From positions 3,099,836-3,163,835 of the forward strand of contig NZ_CP065856.1 in assembly GCF_016065055.1 (NCBI RefSeq): 64,000 bases of DNA, in the 5' to 3' direction. This DNA comes from Halosimplex litoreum (lineage in GTDB: Archaea; Halobacteriota; Halobacteria; Halobacteriales; Haloarculaceae). Below, in pieces: positions 17,541-24,611 of this stretch. Position numbers and translations under genes: made by a program. Under the pieces are notes generated by a model. It had not been told where the DNA came from and made no database searches. It was given only the letters and a program-made list of their open reading frames with translations. The first letter of the stretch is position 1, and every line of letters begins with the position of its first letter.

Positions 17541-17655
17541 CGCTGGCGCGGTACGGTGGCGATCGCTGGCGCGGTACGGTGGCGGTCGCTGGCGCGGTAC
17601 GGTGGCGATCGCTGGCGCGGTACGGTGGCGATCGCTGGCGCGGTACGGTGGCGGT
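17541..17655 (+). repeat. Five-copy 23-base tandem repeat
   Basis: Five uninterrupted units begin at 17541, 17564, 17587, 17610 and 17633. Each begins CGCTGGCGCGGTACGG and the copies differ only at the second-last base (GAT or GGT ending, in order A, G, A, A, G). GCGATCGC palindromes form at the unit junctions. A period of 23 is not a multiple of three, so the array is not coding. It looks like a copy-number-variable array inside structured region A and has no counterpart in region B. Confidence 0.9.
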
Positions 17656-17680
17656 GCTGTGCGGTTGCGGTCCCTGGCGT

Positions 17681-17732
17681 CTCGGCGAACGGAGTGAGCC
17701 GAGGCTCGGAAGACGAACGCAGTGAGTCTTCC
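17681..17732 (+). repeat. Two adjacent hairpins with different stems and a shared 11-base loop
   Basis: Hairpin 1: stem CTCGGC/GCCGAG (17681-17686 with 17698-17703) encloses GAACGGAGTGA. Hairpin 2: stem GGAAGAC/GTCTTCC (17708-17714 with 17726-17732) encloses GAACGCAGTGA. The stems are unrelated but perfectly paired, while the loops differ at one base only. A third member lies at 61216-61236. Confidence 0.8.
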
Positions 17733-18016
17733 GGCGGACTGAACGGGCGAGGCGCGCCCGCGTTCGATTCAGTCGCCTGAGCGGGCACTATCCGCGCGAG
17801 TGCGTCGCGGTGCGGTTGTCCGAGCGCGGATATCCCGGTCAGCGACCGCGAGCGCGCCGAGGGCTTTCACCGCCTGTTGTCGAGTGCGGTCGCTGTCGAT
17901 CGACTTCCTTTCACAACCCATCCACCAGAAACCACTACTCGACTAGCACATCGAACCGATCACGAGCGCGCGGTCGCTCGCCAACGGCTAAGGGGCCGCC
18001 GGACGAACCCTCGGGT

Positions 18017-19702
18017 ATGTTCGACGACGACGACCTCGCGGCCATCCGCGAGGGTCGCGAGGAGTGGGAAGCCGAGACCCGGGGGCCCACCGTCGACCGC
18101 TTCGGCGAGCGCGAGGAGACCTTCGAGACCGACACCGGCGGCCAGGCGGTCGACCCGCTGTACACGCCCGCCGACGTGGCCGACCTGGACTACGAGGACG
18201 ATCTGGGTTTCCCCGGCGAGGAACCGTACACACGCGGCGTCTACTCGACGATGTACCGCGGCCGGCTGTGGACGATGCGCCAGTACGCCGGGATGGGCAC
18301 CGCGACCGAGACCAACGAACGGTTCCACTACCTCATGGACGAGGGCCAGACCGGCCTCTCGATGGCCTTCGACCTCCCCACGCAGATGGGATACGACTCC
18401 GACGCCGGGATGGCCGCCGGCGAGGTCGGGAAAGCCGGCGTCGCCATCGACTCGCTGCGGGACATGGAGACGGTCTTCGACGGCATCCCGCTCGACGAGG
18501 TGAGCACGTCGATGACGATCAACGCTCCCGCGAGCGTGCTGCTCGCGATGTACATCGCCATCGGCGACCAGCAGGGCGTCCCCCGCGAGGAGTTGCGGGG
18601 GACCATCCAGAACGACGTGCTCAAGGAGTACATCGCCCGCAACACCTACATCTTCCCGCCGGAGCCGTCGATGCGGATCATCACCGACATCTTCGAGTAC
18701 TGCGCCGCGGAGGTGCCCAACTTCAACACCATCTCCATCTCGGGGTATCACATCCGCGAAGCGGGTTCGACGGCGGCCCAGGAGATCGCCTTCACCCTCG
18801 CCGACGGCATCGAGTACGTCGAGGCGGCCCAGGACGCCGGGCTCGACGTCGACGACTTCGCCCCGCAGCTGTCCTTCTTTTTCGCCTCCTACAACAACAT
18901 CCTCGAAGAGGTCGCGAAGTTCCGCGCGGCCCGGCGGATGTGGAAACGCATCATGGAGGAGCGGTTCGGCGCCGAGGCCGACGCGTCGAAACAGCTGAAG
19001 TTCCACACCCAGACCGCGGGGTCGACGCTGACCGCCCAGCAGATCGAGAACAACGTCGTCCGCGTGGCCTACCAGGCGCTCGCGGCCGTCCTCGGTGGGA
19101 CCCAGAGCCTCCACACCAACGGCAAGGACGAGGCCCTCTCCCTGCCCACCGAGCAGTCAGTGCGGACCGCCTTGCGGACCCAGCAGATCCTCGCTCACGA
19201 GTCCGGCGCCGCCGACACCATCGACCCGCTCGGCGGGAGCTACTACGTCGAGAGCCTGACCGACGACATCGAAGCCGAGGCTCGTGAGATCATCGACGAG
19301 GTCGACACCCGCGGCGGGATGGGCCGGGCCATCGAGGGCGGCTGGGTGCAACGGCAGATCCAGGACGTGGCCTACGACCGCCAGGAGGAAATCGAGAGCG
19401 GGGAGCGGGTCATCGTCGGCGTCAACGAGTACACCGTCGAGGAGGACGCTCAGGACCCCGACATCGAGGAGGTCTCCGAGGAGCAGGAACGGGCCCAGAT
19501 CGAGCGGCTGGAGTCGGTGCGGGCGGAGCGCGACGACGAGGCGGTGGAGGCGGCGCTGGCGGCGCTTTCCGAGGCCGCCGCGGGCGAGGAGAATCTCGTG
19601 CCGTACATCGTCGACGCCGTCAAGACCTACGCGACGACCGGCGAGATCTGCGACGCGCTGCGCGAGGAGTTCGGGGAGTACCAGCCCGGCGCCGCGATGT
19701 AA
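18017..19702 (+). CDS. mcmA1: Methylmalonyl-CoA mutase, catalytic (large) subunit without the B12-binding domain
   Basis: 561 aa from ATG 18017. The TIM-barrel substrate domain is complete: '[39 protein letters not shown]', '[17 protein letters not shown]', '[16 protein letters not shown]', '[26 protein letters not shown]', '[16 protein letters not shown]' and '[18 protein letters not shown]'. The C-terminal cobalamin-binding DxHxxG domain is absent, as in other archaea where it is a separate small subunit; that partner is not in the window. The enzyme converts (R)-methylmalonyl-CoA to succinyl-CoA. With pccB and the epimerase it forms a propionyl-CoA to succinyl-CoA route. The gene is bracketed by two related structured repeats. 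Confidence 0.95.
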   Translation: MFDDDDLAAIREGREEWEAETRGPTVDRFGEREETFETDTGGQAVDPLYTPADVADLDYEDDLGFPGEEPYTRGVYSTMYRGRLWTMRQYAGMGTATETNERFHYLMDEGQTGLSMAFDLPTQMGYDSDAGMAAGEVGKAGVAIDSLRDMETVFDGIPLDEVSTSMTINAPASVLLAMYIAIGDQQGVPREELRGTIQNDVLKEYIARNTYIFPPEPSMRIITDIFEYCAAEVPNFNTISISGYHIREAGSTAAQEIAFTLADGIEYVEAAQDAGLDVDDFAPQLSFFFASYNNILEEVAKFRAARRMWKRIMEERFGAEADASKQLKFHTQTAGSTLTAQQIENNVVRVAYQALAAVLGGTQSLHTNGKDEALSLPTEQSVRTALRTQQILAHESGAADTIDPLGGSYYVESLTDDIEAEAREIIDEVDTRGGMGRAIEGGWVQRQIQDVAYDRQEEIESGERVIVGVNEYTVEEDAQDPDIEEVSEEQERAQIERLESVRAERDDEAVEAALAALSEAAAGEENLVPYIVDAVKTYATTGEICDALREEFGEYQPGAAM

Positions 19703-20304
19703 GTGGGCGATACTCGACTCGTTCGCACGGTCGGTTCGTTGCCAAAGGAGCGCACTCCATCCGAGTGAGAGCTGTTGCAGGTGGAGGTGCGGCTGGCGCG
19801 TGCTGTCGAGCGTGCCCGCCTCGTGGCGGGCCGCTCGAAACAGTCGCGCGAGGGATGAGCGACGACAGGAGCGAATCGGCTGGGGAGGCTCGTGGCCGTC
19901 TGCGGTGCTGTGCGGGGCGGCTGCTGTCCTGGTGGACTGAAAGGGCGAGACGCGCTCGCGTGCAGTTTAGTCGTCTGAGCGGGCACTATCCGCGCGGTGC
20001 GAGGCGCGCAGCGCTTCGAAGCGAACGGCTGTGCCGTGAGCGGGCGGTGCCGAGAGCGCGGATATCCCGTCTCAGCGACCGCGAGCGGGTCGAGGGCGTT
20101 CATCGCCTGCCGTCGAGCGCGATACCGGCTCCAGCTAGCGAGCGGGTCGAGGGCGTTCAACGTTTGTTGTCTCCAGCGGTCGCGTTCACTCGATCTCGTC
20201 CTACACTAAATCGACCAGAACCGACTACTCAACCCACGATTCGAACCGAACATCGTCAGAACGAGCGACGCCGGGATTAAGCCGCGAACGGGCCAAGACA
20301 CCGT
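19703..20304. repeat. Structured intergenic repeat region B between mutase and epimerase
   Basis: A 602-base gap without a supported gene. It shares architecture with region A: a nested hairpin near 19805-19840 (TCGAGCG/CGCTCGA around GCCCGCC/GGCGGGC), the 50-base identical block 19846-19895, TGAGCGGGCACTATCCGCGC at 19976, and the long-range stem TATCCGCGC (19987-19995) with GCGCGGATA (20056-20064). A 22-base direct repeat beginning GCGAGCGGGTCG occurs at 20081-20102 and 20138-20159. The final 30 bases carry GATTAAG (near 20275-20281), a probable TATA box for the epimerase. Short frames here encode arginine-rich peptides and are rejected as genes. Confidence 0.8.
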
Positions 20305-20694
20305 ATGGAGTTCGACCACGCGGGTATCGCGACCGACGACCGCGATGCGCTCATCGATCGGTACGAAGCGATTTTGAACGCCTCGGTCGCTCACGAAGAA
20401 CAGTTCGGTGACCTCCGAGTCGCCTTCCTCGACCTGGGCAACGGCTACTTCGAACTGCTCGAACCGACGGCCGACGCGGAGGGGCCGATCCCGAACTTCC
20501 TCGAGGGCCGCGGCGCCGGGATCCACCACCTCGCGCTGCGAACGGACGACATCGGCGACGCGCTCGACCGCGCCCGCGCGGCCGGCGTCGACCTCGTCGA
20601 CGAGCAGCCCCGGCCGGGCGCGTGGGGCCACGAGGTGGCCTTTCTCCACCCCGAGTCGACTGGCGGCGTCTTGATCGAGTTCGTCGAGCACTGA
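20305..20694 (+). CDS. mce: Methylmalonyl-CoA epimerase
   Basis: 129 aa from ATG 20305, with GATTAAG 24-30 bases upstream, so probably leaderless. It is a vicinal-oxygen-chelate fold protein with two beta-alpha modules: 'FDHAGIATDDRDALIDRYEAILN' and 'GIHHLALRTDDIGDALDRARAAG'. Likely metal ligands are H5, H74 or H75 and E125 (in 'GGVLIEFVEH'); E50 in 'NGYFELLEP' is a further conserved acid. It interconverts the (S)- and (R)-methylmalonyl-CoA epimers, linking the carboxylase product to the mutase. Length matches the family. Position next to the mutase gene makes the assignment firm. Confidence 0.93.
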   Translation: MEFDHAGIATDDRDALIDRYEAILNASVAHEEQFGDLRVAFLDLGNGYFELLEPTADAEGPIPNFLEGRGAGIHHLALRTDDIGDALDRARAAGVDLVDEQPRPGAWGHEVAFLHPESTGGVLIEFVEH

Positions 20695-20732
20695 GGAGCG
20701 GCCGCGGATCGAACCCTGACGGTCCATCGCCA

Positions 20733-21347
20733 TCACCCCGGCAGCAGGTCGCCGAGCGCGGCGCCGATGGCCATCGGCACGAGCGCGACGGAGAGCTGGC
20801 AGACCGCGATCCAGGGGTCGGTCCAGTCGAGCACGCCCCAGACGGTCATGACGACGACGGCGGTCACGAGCGGGATGGTGAGTACGCCCAGGAACTTCCG
20901 CGGGAGGATCCCGAAGATCGGCTGGTAGACGCGCACGTCCTGGAAGTCGGCGACGTAGAGGATGCCGGCGACGAGCGCGAGCGTCAGCGCGTTCGTCAGC
21001 AGGAAGTACAGCGGCCGGTCGCTGAGGAACACCGCCACGTCGTAGGTGCCGCCCTCGACGAACATGGGGATGCCGAAGAGCAGCGCGCCAAGCAGCGCCT
21101 CGGCGGCGTCCGAGCGGTCGAACCCGAAGGCGACGCGGCCGAACACGGGCGTCTCCTGGACCTCCATCGCCGTCCGCATCGTCTCGCGGACCTGCTCGCG
21201 CTCGGCCTCGGAGTCGACGGTCTCCTCCAGCTCGGCGAGTTCGTCGAACAGATCGCCCATGTCGGGGTCGTCCCCGTCGTCCTCGAAGTCGGGGACGCGA
21301 TCGCCGCGCCCGCTTCCGTCGTCGCTCCGACCGCGACGGCCGCTCAT
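20733..21347 (-). CDS. DUF2391-type integral membrane protein
   Basis: 204 aa from ATG 21347. The N-terminal 60 residues are acidic and contain 'DLFDELAELEETVDSEAEREQVRETM', then four to five hydrophobic helices follow, with 'GFDRSDAAEALLGALLFGIPMFVEGGTYDV' before the first. This layout matches haloarchaeal DUF2391 proteins; function is unknown. The start codon overlaps the stop of the upstream dehydrogenase gene as ATGA, so the two are co-transcribed and translation is probably coupled. No active-site motif is seen. Confidence 0.8.
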   Translation of the reverse strand: MSGRRGRSDDGSGRGDRVPDFEDDGDDPDMGDLFDELAELEETVDSEAEREQVRETMRTAMEVQETPVFGRVAFGFDRSDAAEALLGALLFGIPMFVEGGTYDVAVFLSDRPLYFLLTNALTLALVAGILYVADFQDVRVYQPIFGILPRKFLGVLTIPLVTAVVVMTVWGVLDWTDPWIAVCQLSVALVPMAIGAALGDLLPG

Positions 21348-22402
21348 CCGTCACCGGGTCCGACGGGACCGCCGAAGTCGTCGAACTCGTTGCCGGGGCC
21401 GTCTTCCGGTCCCTCGCCGCCCGCCCCGCTGCCGTCCGGTTCGCCACCGCTCGGCTCGCCGCCGTCGGCCCCGCCCGGTGCGGGCTGGTCGTCGGGGTCG
21501 ACCGGGCTCTCGGCGCGCAGCTCCGGCGTCGGGTCGGGCTCGCTCGGCTCGACGGGGTCGTCGCCCTCCCAGACGTAGAACCCCTCGCCGGTCTTGCGGC
21601 CCAGATCGCCGGCCTCGACTTTCTCGCGGAGGACCGGCGGCGGCGCGAACCGCTCGCCGAGCGCGCTCCGGAGGTGTTCGAGCGCTTCGAGCGTCGCGTC
21701 GAGCCCGCGTTCGTCGGCGGCGGCGAGCGGGCCGACGGGGTGGTCGTGACCGGCGGTCGTCGCCCGGTCGATGGCCGCGACGCCGGCGGCGCGCTCGTCG
21801 ACCATCGTCACGGCTTCGGCGGCCAGCGCGAGCCCGAGCCGCGTCGCCGCGGCCCCGGGTGTGTCCCGGACGACGATCGACTCCCGGTTCAGTCCGTCGA
21901 CGAACGAGACGGCGGCATCACGGGTGGGTTCGGCCGTCTGCTCGGCGACGACCACCTCGACCAGCGGGGCCGCCGGCGGGTCGACGAACTGCAGGCCGAC
22001 GGCGCGGCCGGGGTTTCTGAGGCCGGCCGCGACCGCCGTCACCGACACCGCCGAGCCGCTGGTGGCGACGAGCGTCCCCTCGTCGACCGCTTCCTCGACG
22101 TCGGCGAACAGCGCTCGCCGCGCCTCGCGGTCGGCGTCGGTCGTCTCGATCACGATGTCGGCGTCGGCGACCGCGCCGTCCAGTCCGGTGGTCGCTTCGA
22201 TGCTGTCGACGGCCGACTCGCGCGCGTCGGCGTCGAGTTCGCCCGCGGCGGCGGCGTCGTCGAGGCCCGCTTGGACGGCGTCGATCCCGTCCATAACGAC
22301 GTTGGCGTCGTCGTCGTGGAGGGTCACGGCGTGGCCCGCCGCCGCGCAGCACTGCGCGATCCCGCGCCCCGTCGCGCCCGCGCCCAGTACGGCTACGTCC
22401 AT
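21344..22402 (-). CDS. hbd: 3-hydroxyacyl-CoA dehydrogenase family protein
   Basis: 352 aa from the ATG at 22402; another ATG nine bases upstream (22411) is possible, but CTTAATC on the minus strand centred near 22428 is at the right distance for a leaderless start at 22402. The Rossmann motif is 'DVAVLGAGATGRGIAQCCAAAGH' at residues 2-24. The second residue after GAG is the usual M/T position. A C-terminal helical domain ends in 'GRKTGEGFYVWEGD', the typical tail of HBD proteins. The last 65 residues are a Gly/Pro/Asp-rich low-complexity extension. It oxidises 3-hydroxyacyl-CoA with NAD+ in beta-oxidation or related pathways. Sequence drift in the first loop (GATGRG for GTMGxG) is modest. 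Confidence 0.87.
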   Translation of the reverse strand: MDVAVLGAGATGRGIAQCCAAAGHAVTLHDDDANVVMDGIDAVQAGLDDAAAAGELDADARESAVDSIEATTGLDGAVADADIVIETTDADREARRALFADVEEAVDEGTLVATSGSAVSVTAVAAGLRNPGRAVGLQFVDPPAAPLVEVVVAEQTAEPTRDAAVSFVDGLNRESIVVRDTPGAAATRLGLALAAEAVTMVDERAAGVAAIDRATTAGHDHPVGPLAAADERGLDATLEALEHLRSALGERFAPPPVLREKVEAGDLGRKTGEGFYVWEGDDPVEPSEPDPTPELRAESPVDPDDQPAPGGADGGEPSGGEPDGSGAGGEGPEDGPGNEFDDFGGPVGPGDG

Positions 22403-22674
22403 ACATCCCATGCGAGTGCCGACCCGATTAAGCGTTGTTCCCCCGTCGTCCCTCGAAGCTCGAAGGGACCGAGGCTCCCGACCCGCCCGGTCGCGACGGC
22501 GACGGGAACGACCGCGAGCCGACCGCAGACGGGGGCCTCGTCGGTCGCTCGCTCGTTCGAACGGCCGACGGGACCGCGACCCCGTGGCCGGTGACCCCCG
22601 CCGTCAGCCGCGTGTCAGACGCGTGTCTCTCTCCCGATCGATCTCACAGACGCGCCGCGTTCGACCACCCAGGT

Positions 22675-22696
22675 CCCGAATATGTGCGATATCGGG
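22675..22696. promoter_or_regulatory. Inverted repeat upstream of the TFB promoter
   Basis: CCCGAATAT and ATATCGGG flank GTGCG, pairing with a one-base bulge. The element lies about 40 bases before the tfb TATA box. The rest of the 360-base gap (22412-22771) is GC-rich and shows no gene; it also holds the minus-strand promoter of the dehydrogenase at its left end. Candidate regulator site only. Confidence 0.35.
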
Positions 22697-22736
22697 TCTT
22701 CTGTCCTCTGACATGCGACGAAAAACGGCCGAAGGG

Positions 22737-22745
22737 TTTATATGT
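22737..22745 (+). promoter_or_regulatory. TATA box of the tfb gene
   Basis: GTTTATATG lies about 30 bases before ATG 22772 in an unusually AT-rich stretch and predicts a transcript start near 22767. This makes the in-frame ATG at 22742, which overlaps the box, impossible as the start. A second A/T run (CTATATAAG) lies between box and start. Confidence 0.65.
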
Positions 22746-22771
22746 CCCCAAAATTTGTCTATATAAGAACA

Positions 22772-23743
22772 ATGGAACGGCCGAGCCGCCAGCGCGAGCG
22801 CGTGGAGTCCGAGGAAAAACAGGAGGAACAAACGGACGAGCAGGCCGAACAGCAGCAGTGTCCGGAATGCGAGTCGTCCGCGCTCGTGACGAGCGCCGAC
22901 GGCGGTGAGATCGTCTGTGAGGACTGCGGGCTGATCATCGACGAGGGTAACATCGACCGCGGACCGGAGTGGCGGGCGTTCAATCACAGCGAGCGACAGG
23001 AGAAATCGCGGGTCGGCGCGCCGACGACCCAGACCATGCACGACAAGGGGCTGACCACCCAGATCGACTGGAAGGACAAGGACGCCTACGGTCGCTCCCT
23101 GTCGTCGGAAAAGCGCAGTCAGATGCATCGACTCCGGAAGTGGCAGGAGCGCATCCGGACGAAAGACGCCGGCGAGCGCAACCTGCAGTTCGCGCTGTCG
23201 GAGATCGACCGCATGGCCTCGGCGCTGGGCGTCCCCCGCTCCGTACGGGAGGTCGCCTCGGTCATCTACCGACGCGCGCTCGACGAGGACCTCATCCGCG
23301 GCCGCTCCATCGAGGGCGTCGCCACCGCCTGTCTGTACGCCGCCTGCCGACAGGAGGACATCCCCCGCTCGCTGGAGGAGGTCTCTGAGGTCTCCCGCGT
23401 CGAGCAGAAGGAGATCGGGCGCACCTACCGCTACGTCGCCCAGGAGCTCAGCCTCAAGATGGAGCCGGTCGACCCCAAGCAGTACGTCCCCCGGTTCGTC
23501 TCCGAGCTGGAACTCTCCGAGGAGGTCCAGGCGAAGGCCAACGAGATCATCGACGTGACAGCCGAGAAGGGGCTGCTCTCGGGCAAGTCCCCGACGGGGT
23601 ACGCCGCCGCCGCGATCTACGCCGCCTCGCTGCTGTGCAACGAGAAGAAGACACAGCGCGAGGTCGCCGACGTGGCGCAGGTGACGGAGGTCACGATCCG
23701 GAACCGGTATCAAGAACAGATCGAAGCGATGGGCATCCACTGA
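22772..23743 (+). CDS. tfb: Transcription initiation factor IIB (TFB)
   Basis: 323 aa from ATG 22772. The N-terminus has about 28 polar, Glu/Gln-rich residues, then a zinc ribbon (CPEC at 30-33 and CEDC), the B-finger/reader segment '[21 protein letters not shown]', and two cyclin-fold repeats, the first from about residue 120, ending in an HTH ('[23 protein letters not shown]'). It recruits RNA polymerase to TBP-bound promoters and reads the BRE. Haloarchaea carry several TFBs with partly different regulons; which paralogue this is cannot be told. It has its own strong promoter and is followed by a convergent rhodopsin gene. Confidence 0.96.
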   Translation: MERPSRQRERVESEEKQEEQTDEQAEQQQCPECESSALVTSADGGEIVCEDCGLIIDEGNIDRGPEWRAFNHSERQEKSRVGAPTTQTMHDKGLTTQIDWKDKDAYGRSLSSEKRSQMHRLRKWQERIRTKDAGERNLQFALSEIDRMASALGVPRSVREVASVIYRRALDEDLIRGRSIEGVATACLYAACRQEDIPRSLEEVSEVSRVEQKEIGRTYRYVAQELSLKMEPVDPKQYVPRFVSELELSEEVQAKANEIIDVTAEKGLLSGKSPTGYAAAAIYAASLLCNEKKTQREVADVAQVTEVTIRNRYQEQIEAMGIH

Positions 23744-23883
23744 CCGGCGCCGCGCCGCAGTGACCCCGCTCGTCCGTAACTGACGGCCTCGCGCCGTCCT
23801 CCGTTCTCCGCGCGCTCGACGCACGAGCGGCTGCGCTGTCGCTCCACGCCGTCGGCTTCGAGTCCGAAAACCGCGTGTCGCCG

Positions 23884-24609
23884 TCAGTCCGCGACCTGGG
23901 CGTCACCGCCGACGGCGTCGACGTCGGCGGTCTCGTCGGTCGCGGCGGCCATCTTGACGAAGTCGTTGATCGCGATGAGGCCGAAGCCGACCTTCGCGAC
24001 AACGTCGATGTACGTGACGACCAGCGCGGTGGTCTCGAGGTCCATGACCTCGAACCCCGCGGGGCCGACGAGCCAGATGACCGGGTAGACCAGCCAGAGG
24101 ACGACGACGAACGCACGGAGTTTCCGGAACAACGCTGCCACGTCGTCGGGTTCGTCGTCGGCTACCGCCTCTATCTCCGTGTACAGGAGGTAGACGACGG
24201 CGGCGAACCCCGCGCTGCCGGCGAGATAGAGCAGCCAGTTCAGCGGGGCGGCGAGCGTCGCGCCGACGAAGCCGAGGACGATGGTCGCCGCCTGCAGCGC
24301 GGCGAGACGGGCGATAGCGCGCGTCGACGCCCCCACGATCAGCGCGACGAGCGCGACGTGGATCGGCGTCGTCAGCAGCCAGTCGACGTAGCGCGGGACG
24401 AAGACCGTCCCGCCGTCGGCGGTCGCGAGCCCGCCGATCCCGAGCGCCATGAGGCCGTAGGCGACCGCCGCGATCGCGGGCACGAGTGCCGCCAGCGCGA
24501 GCTGTCGCCGTCGTTCCGTCGGGACCAGCAGGATGCCGTAGGCCAGCATCGCGGTCCCGACGACCATTCCGAGCGTGCCGATGGTGAACCAGGTTGTGAG
24601 TCCGAACAT
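23884..24609 (-). CDS. sop2: Sensory rhodopsin II-like photoreceptor
   Basis: 241 aa, seven helices, no signal peptide. The retinal Schiff base is K206 in 'YIDVVAKVGFGLIAIND', with D202 as second counter-ion. R73, D76 and W77 in 'RYVDWLLTTP' match bacteriorhodopsin R82, D85 and W86. The proton-donor position (BR D96) is L87, so efficient pumping is unlikely. W172, Y175, P176 and W179 line the pocket. The N-terminus (FGLTTWFTIGTLGMVVGT) closely resembles Natronomonas SRII. Unusually, A205 precedes the lysine, where SRII has the signalling threonine T204. It is the second gene of an operon, two bases after the transducer's stop, so it should signal through that protein for phototaxis. Confidence 0.92.
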   Translation of the reverse strand: MFGLTTWFTIGTLGMVVGTAMLAYGILLVPTERRRQLALAALVPAIAAVAYGLMALGIGGLATADGGTVFVPRYVDWLLTTPIHVALVALIVGASTRAIARLAALQAATIVLGFVGATLAAPLNWLLYLAGSAGFAAVVYLLYTEIEAVADDEPDDVAALFRKLRAFVVVLWLVYPVIWLVGPAGFEVMDLETTALVVTYIDVVAKVGFGLIAINDFVKMAAATDETADVDAVGGDAQVAD

Positions 24610-24611
24610 GG

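Larger units (their letters stand above)
17331..18016. repeat. Structured intergenic repeat region A upstream of the mutase gene
   Basis: No gene is supported in these 686 bases. From about 17430 to 17900 the text is a mosaic of inverted repeats. A perfect 9-base stem GTCGCGCGC/GCGCGCGAC lies near 17449-17472. A block at 17480-17529 recurs without change at 19846-19895. A 23-base tandem array follows at 17541-17655, two loop-conserved hairpins at 17681-17732, and a long-range 9-base stem pairs TATCCGCGC (17789-17797) with GCGCGGATA (17824-17832). The last 100 bases are less structured and should hold the mutase promoter; CTAAG near 17987 is the only candidate box. Region B after the mutase has the same architecture. 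Confidence 0.8.

Noticed and set aside
17541-17655. CRISPR array
   Set aside because: The repeats are contiguous, without spacers, and no cas gene is near.
17432-17780. Short frames of 84-97 codons in region A
   Set aside because: They read through tandem and inverted repeats, are rich in Arg and Gly, and similar peptides recur from region B in another frame. They reflect the structured DNA, not genes.
19765-20280. 171-codon frame in region B (starts MRAVAGGGAAGACC)
   Set aside because: It covers all hairpins of the repeat and has the same artefact composition as region A frames.
22772-23743. TFB gene as part of an operon with the rhodopsin genes
   Set aside because: It is convergent with the rhodopsin gene and has its own strong promoter.
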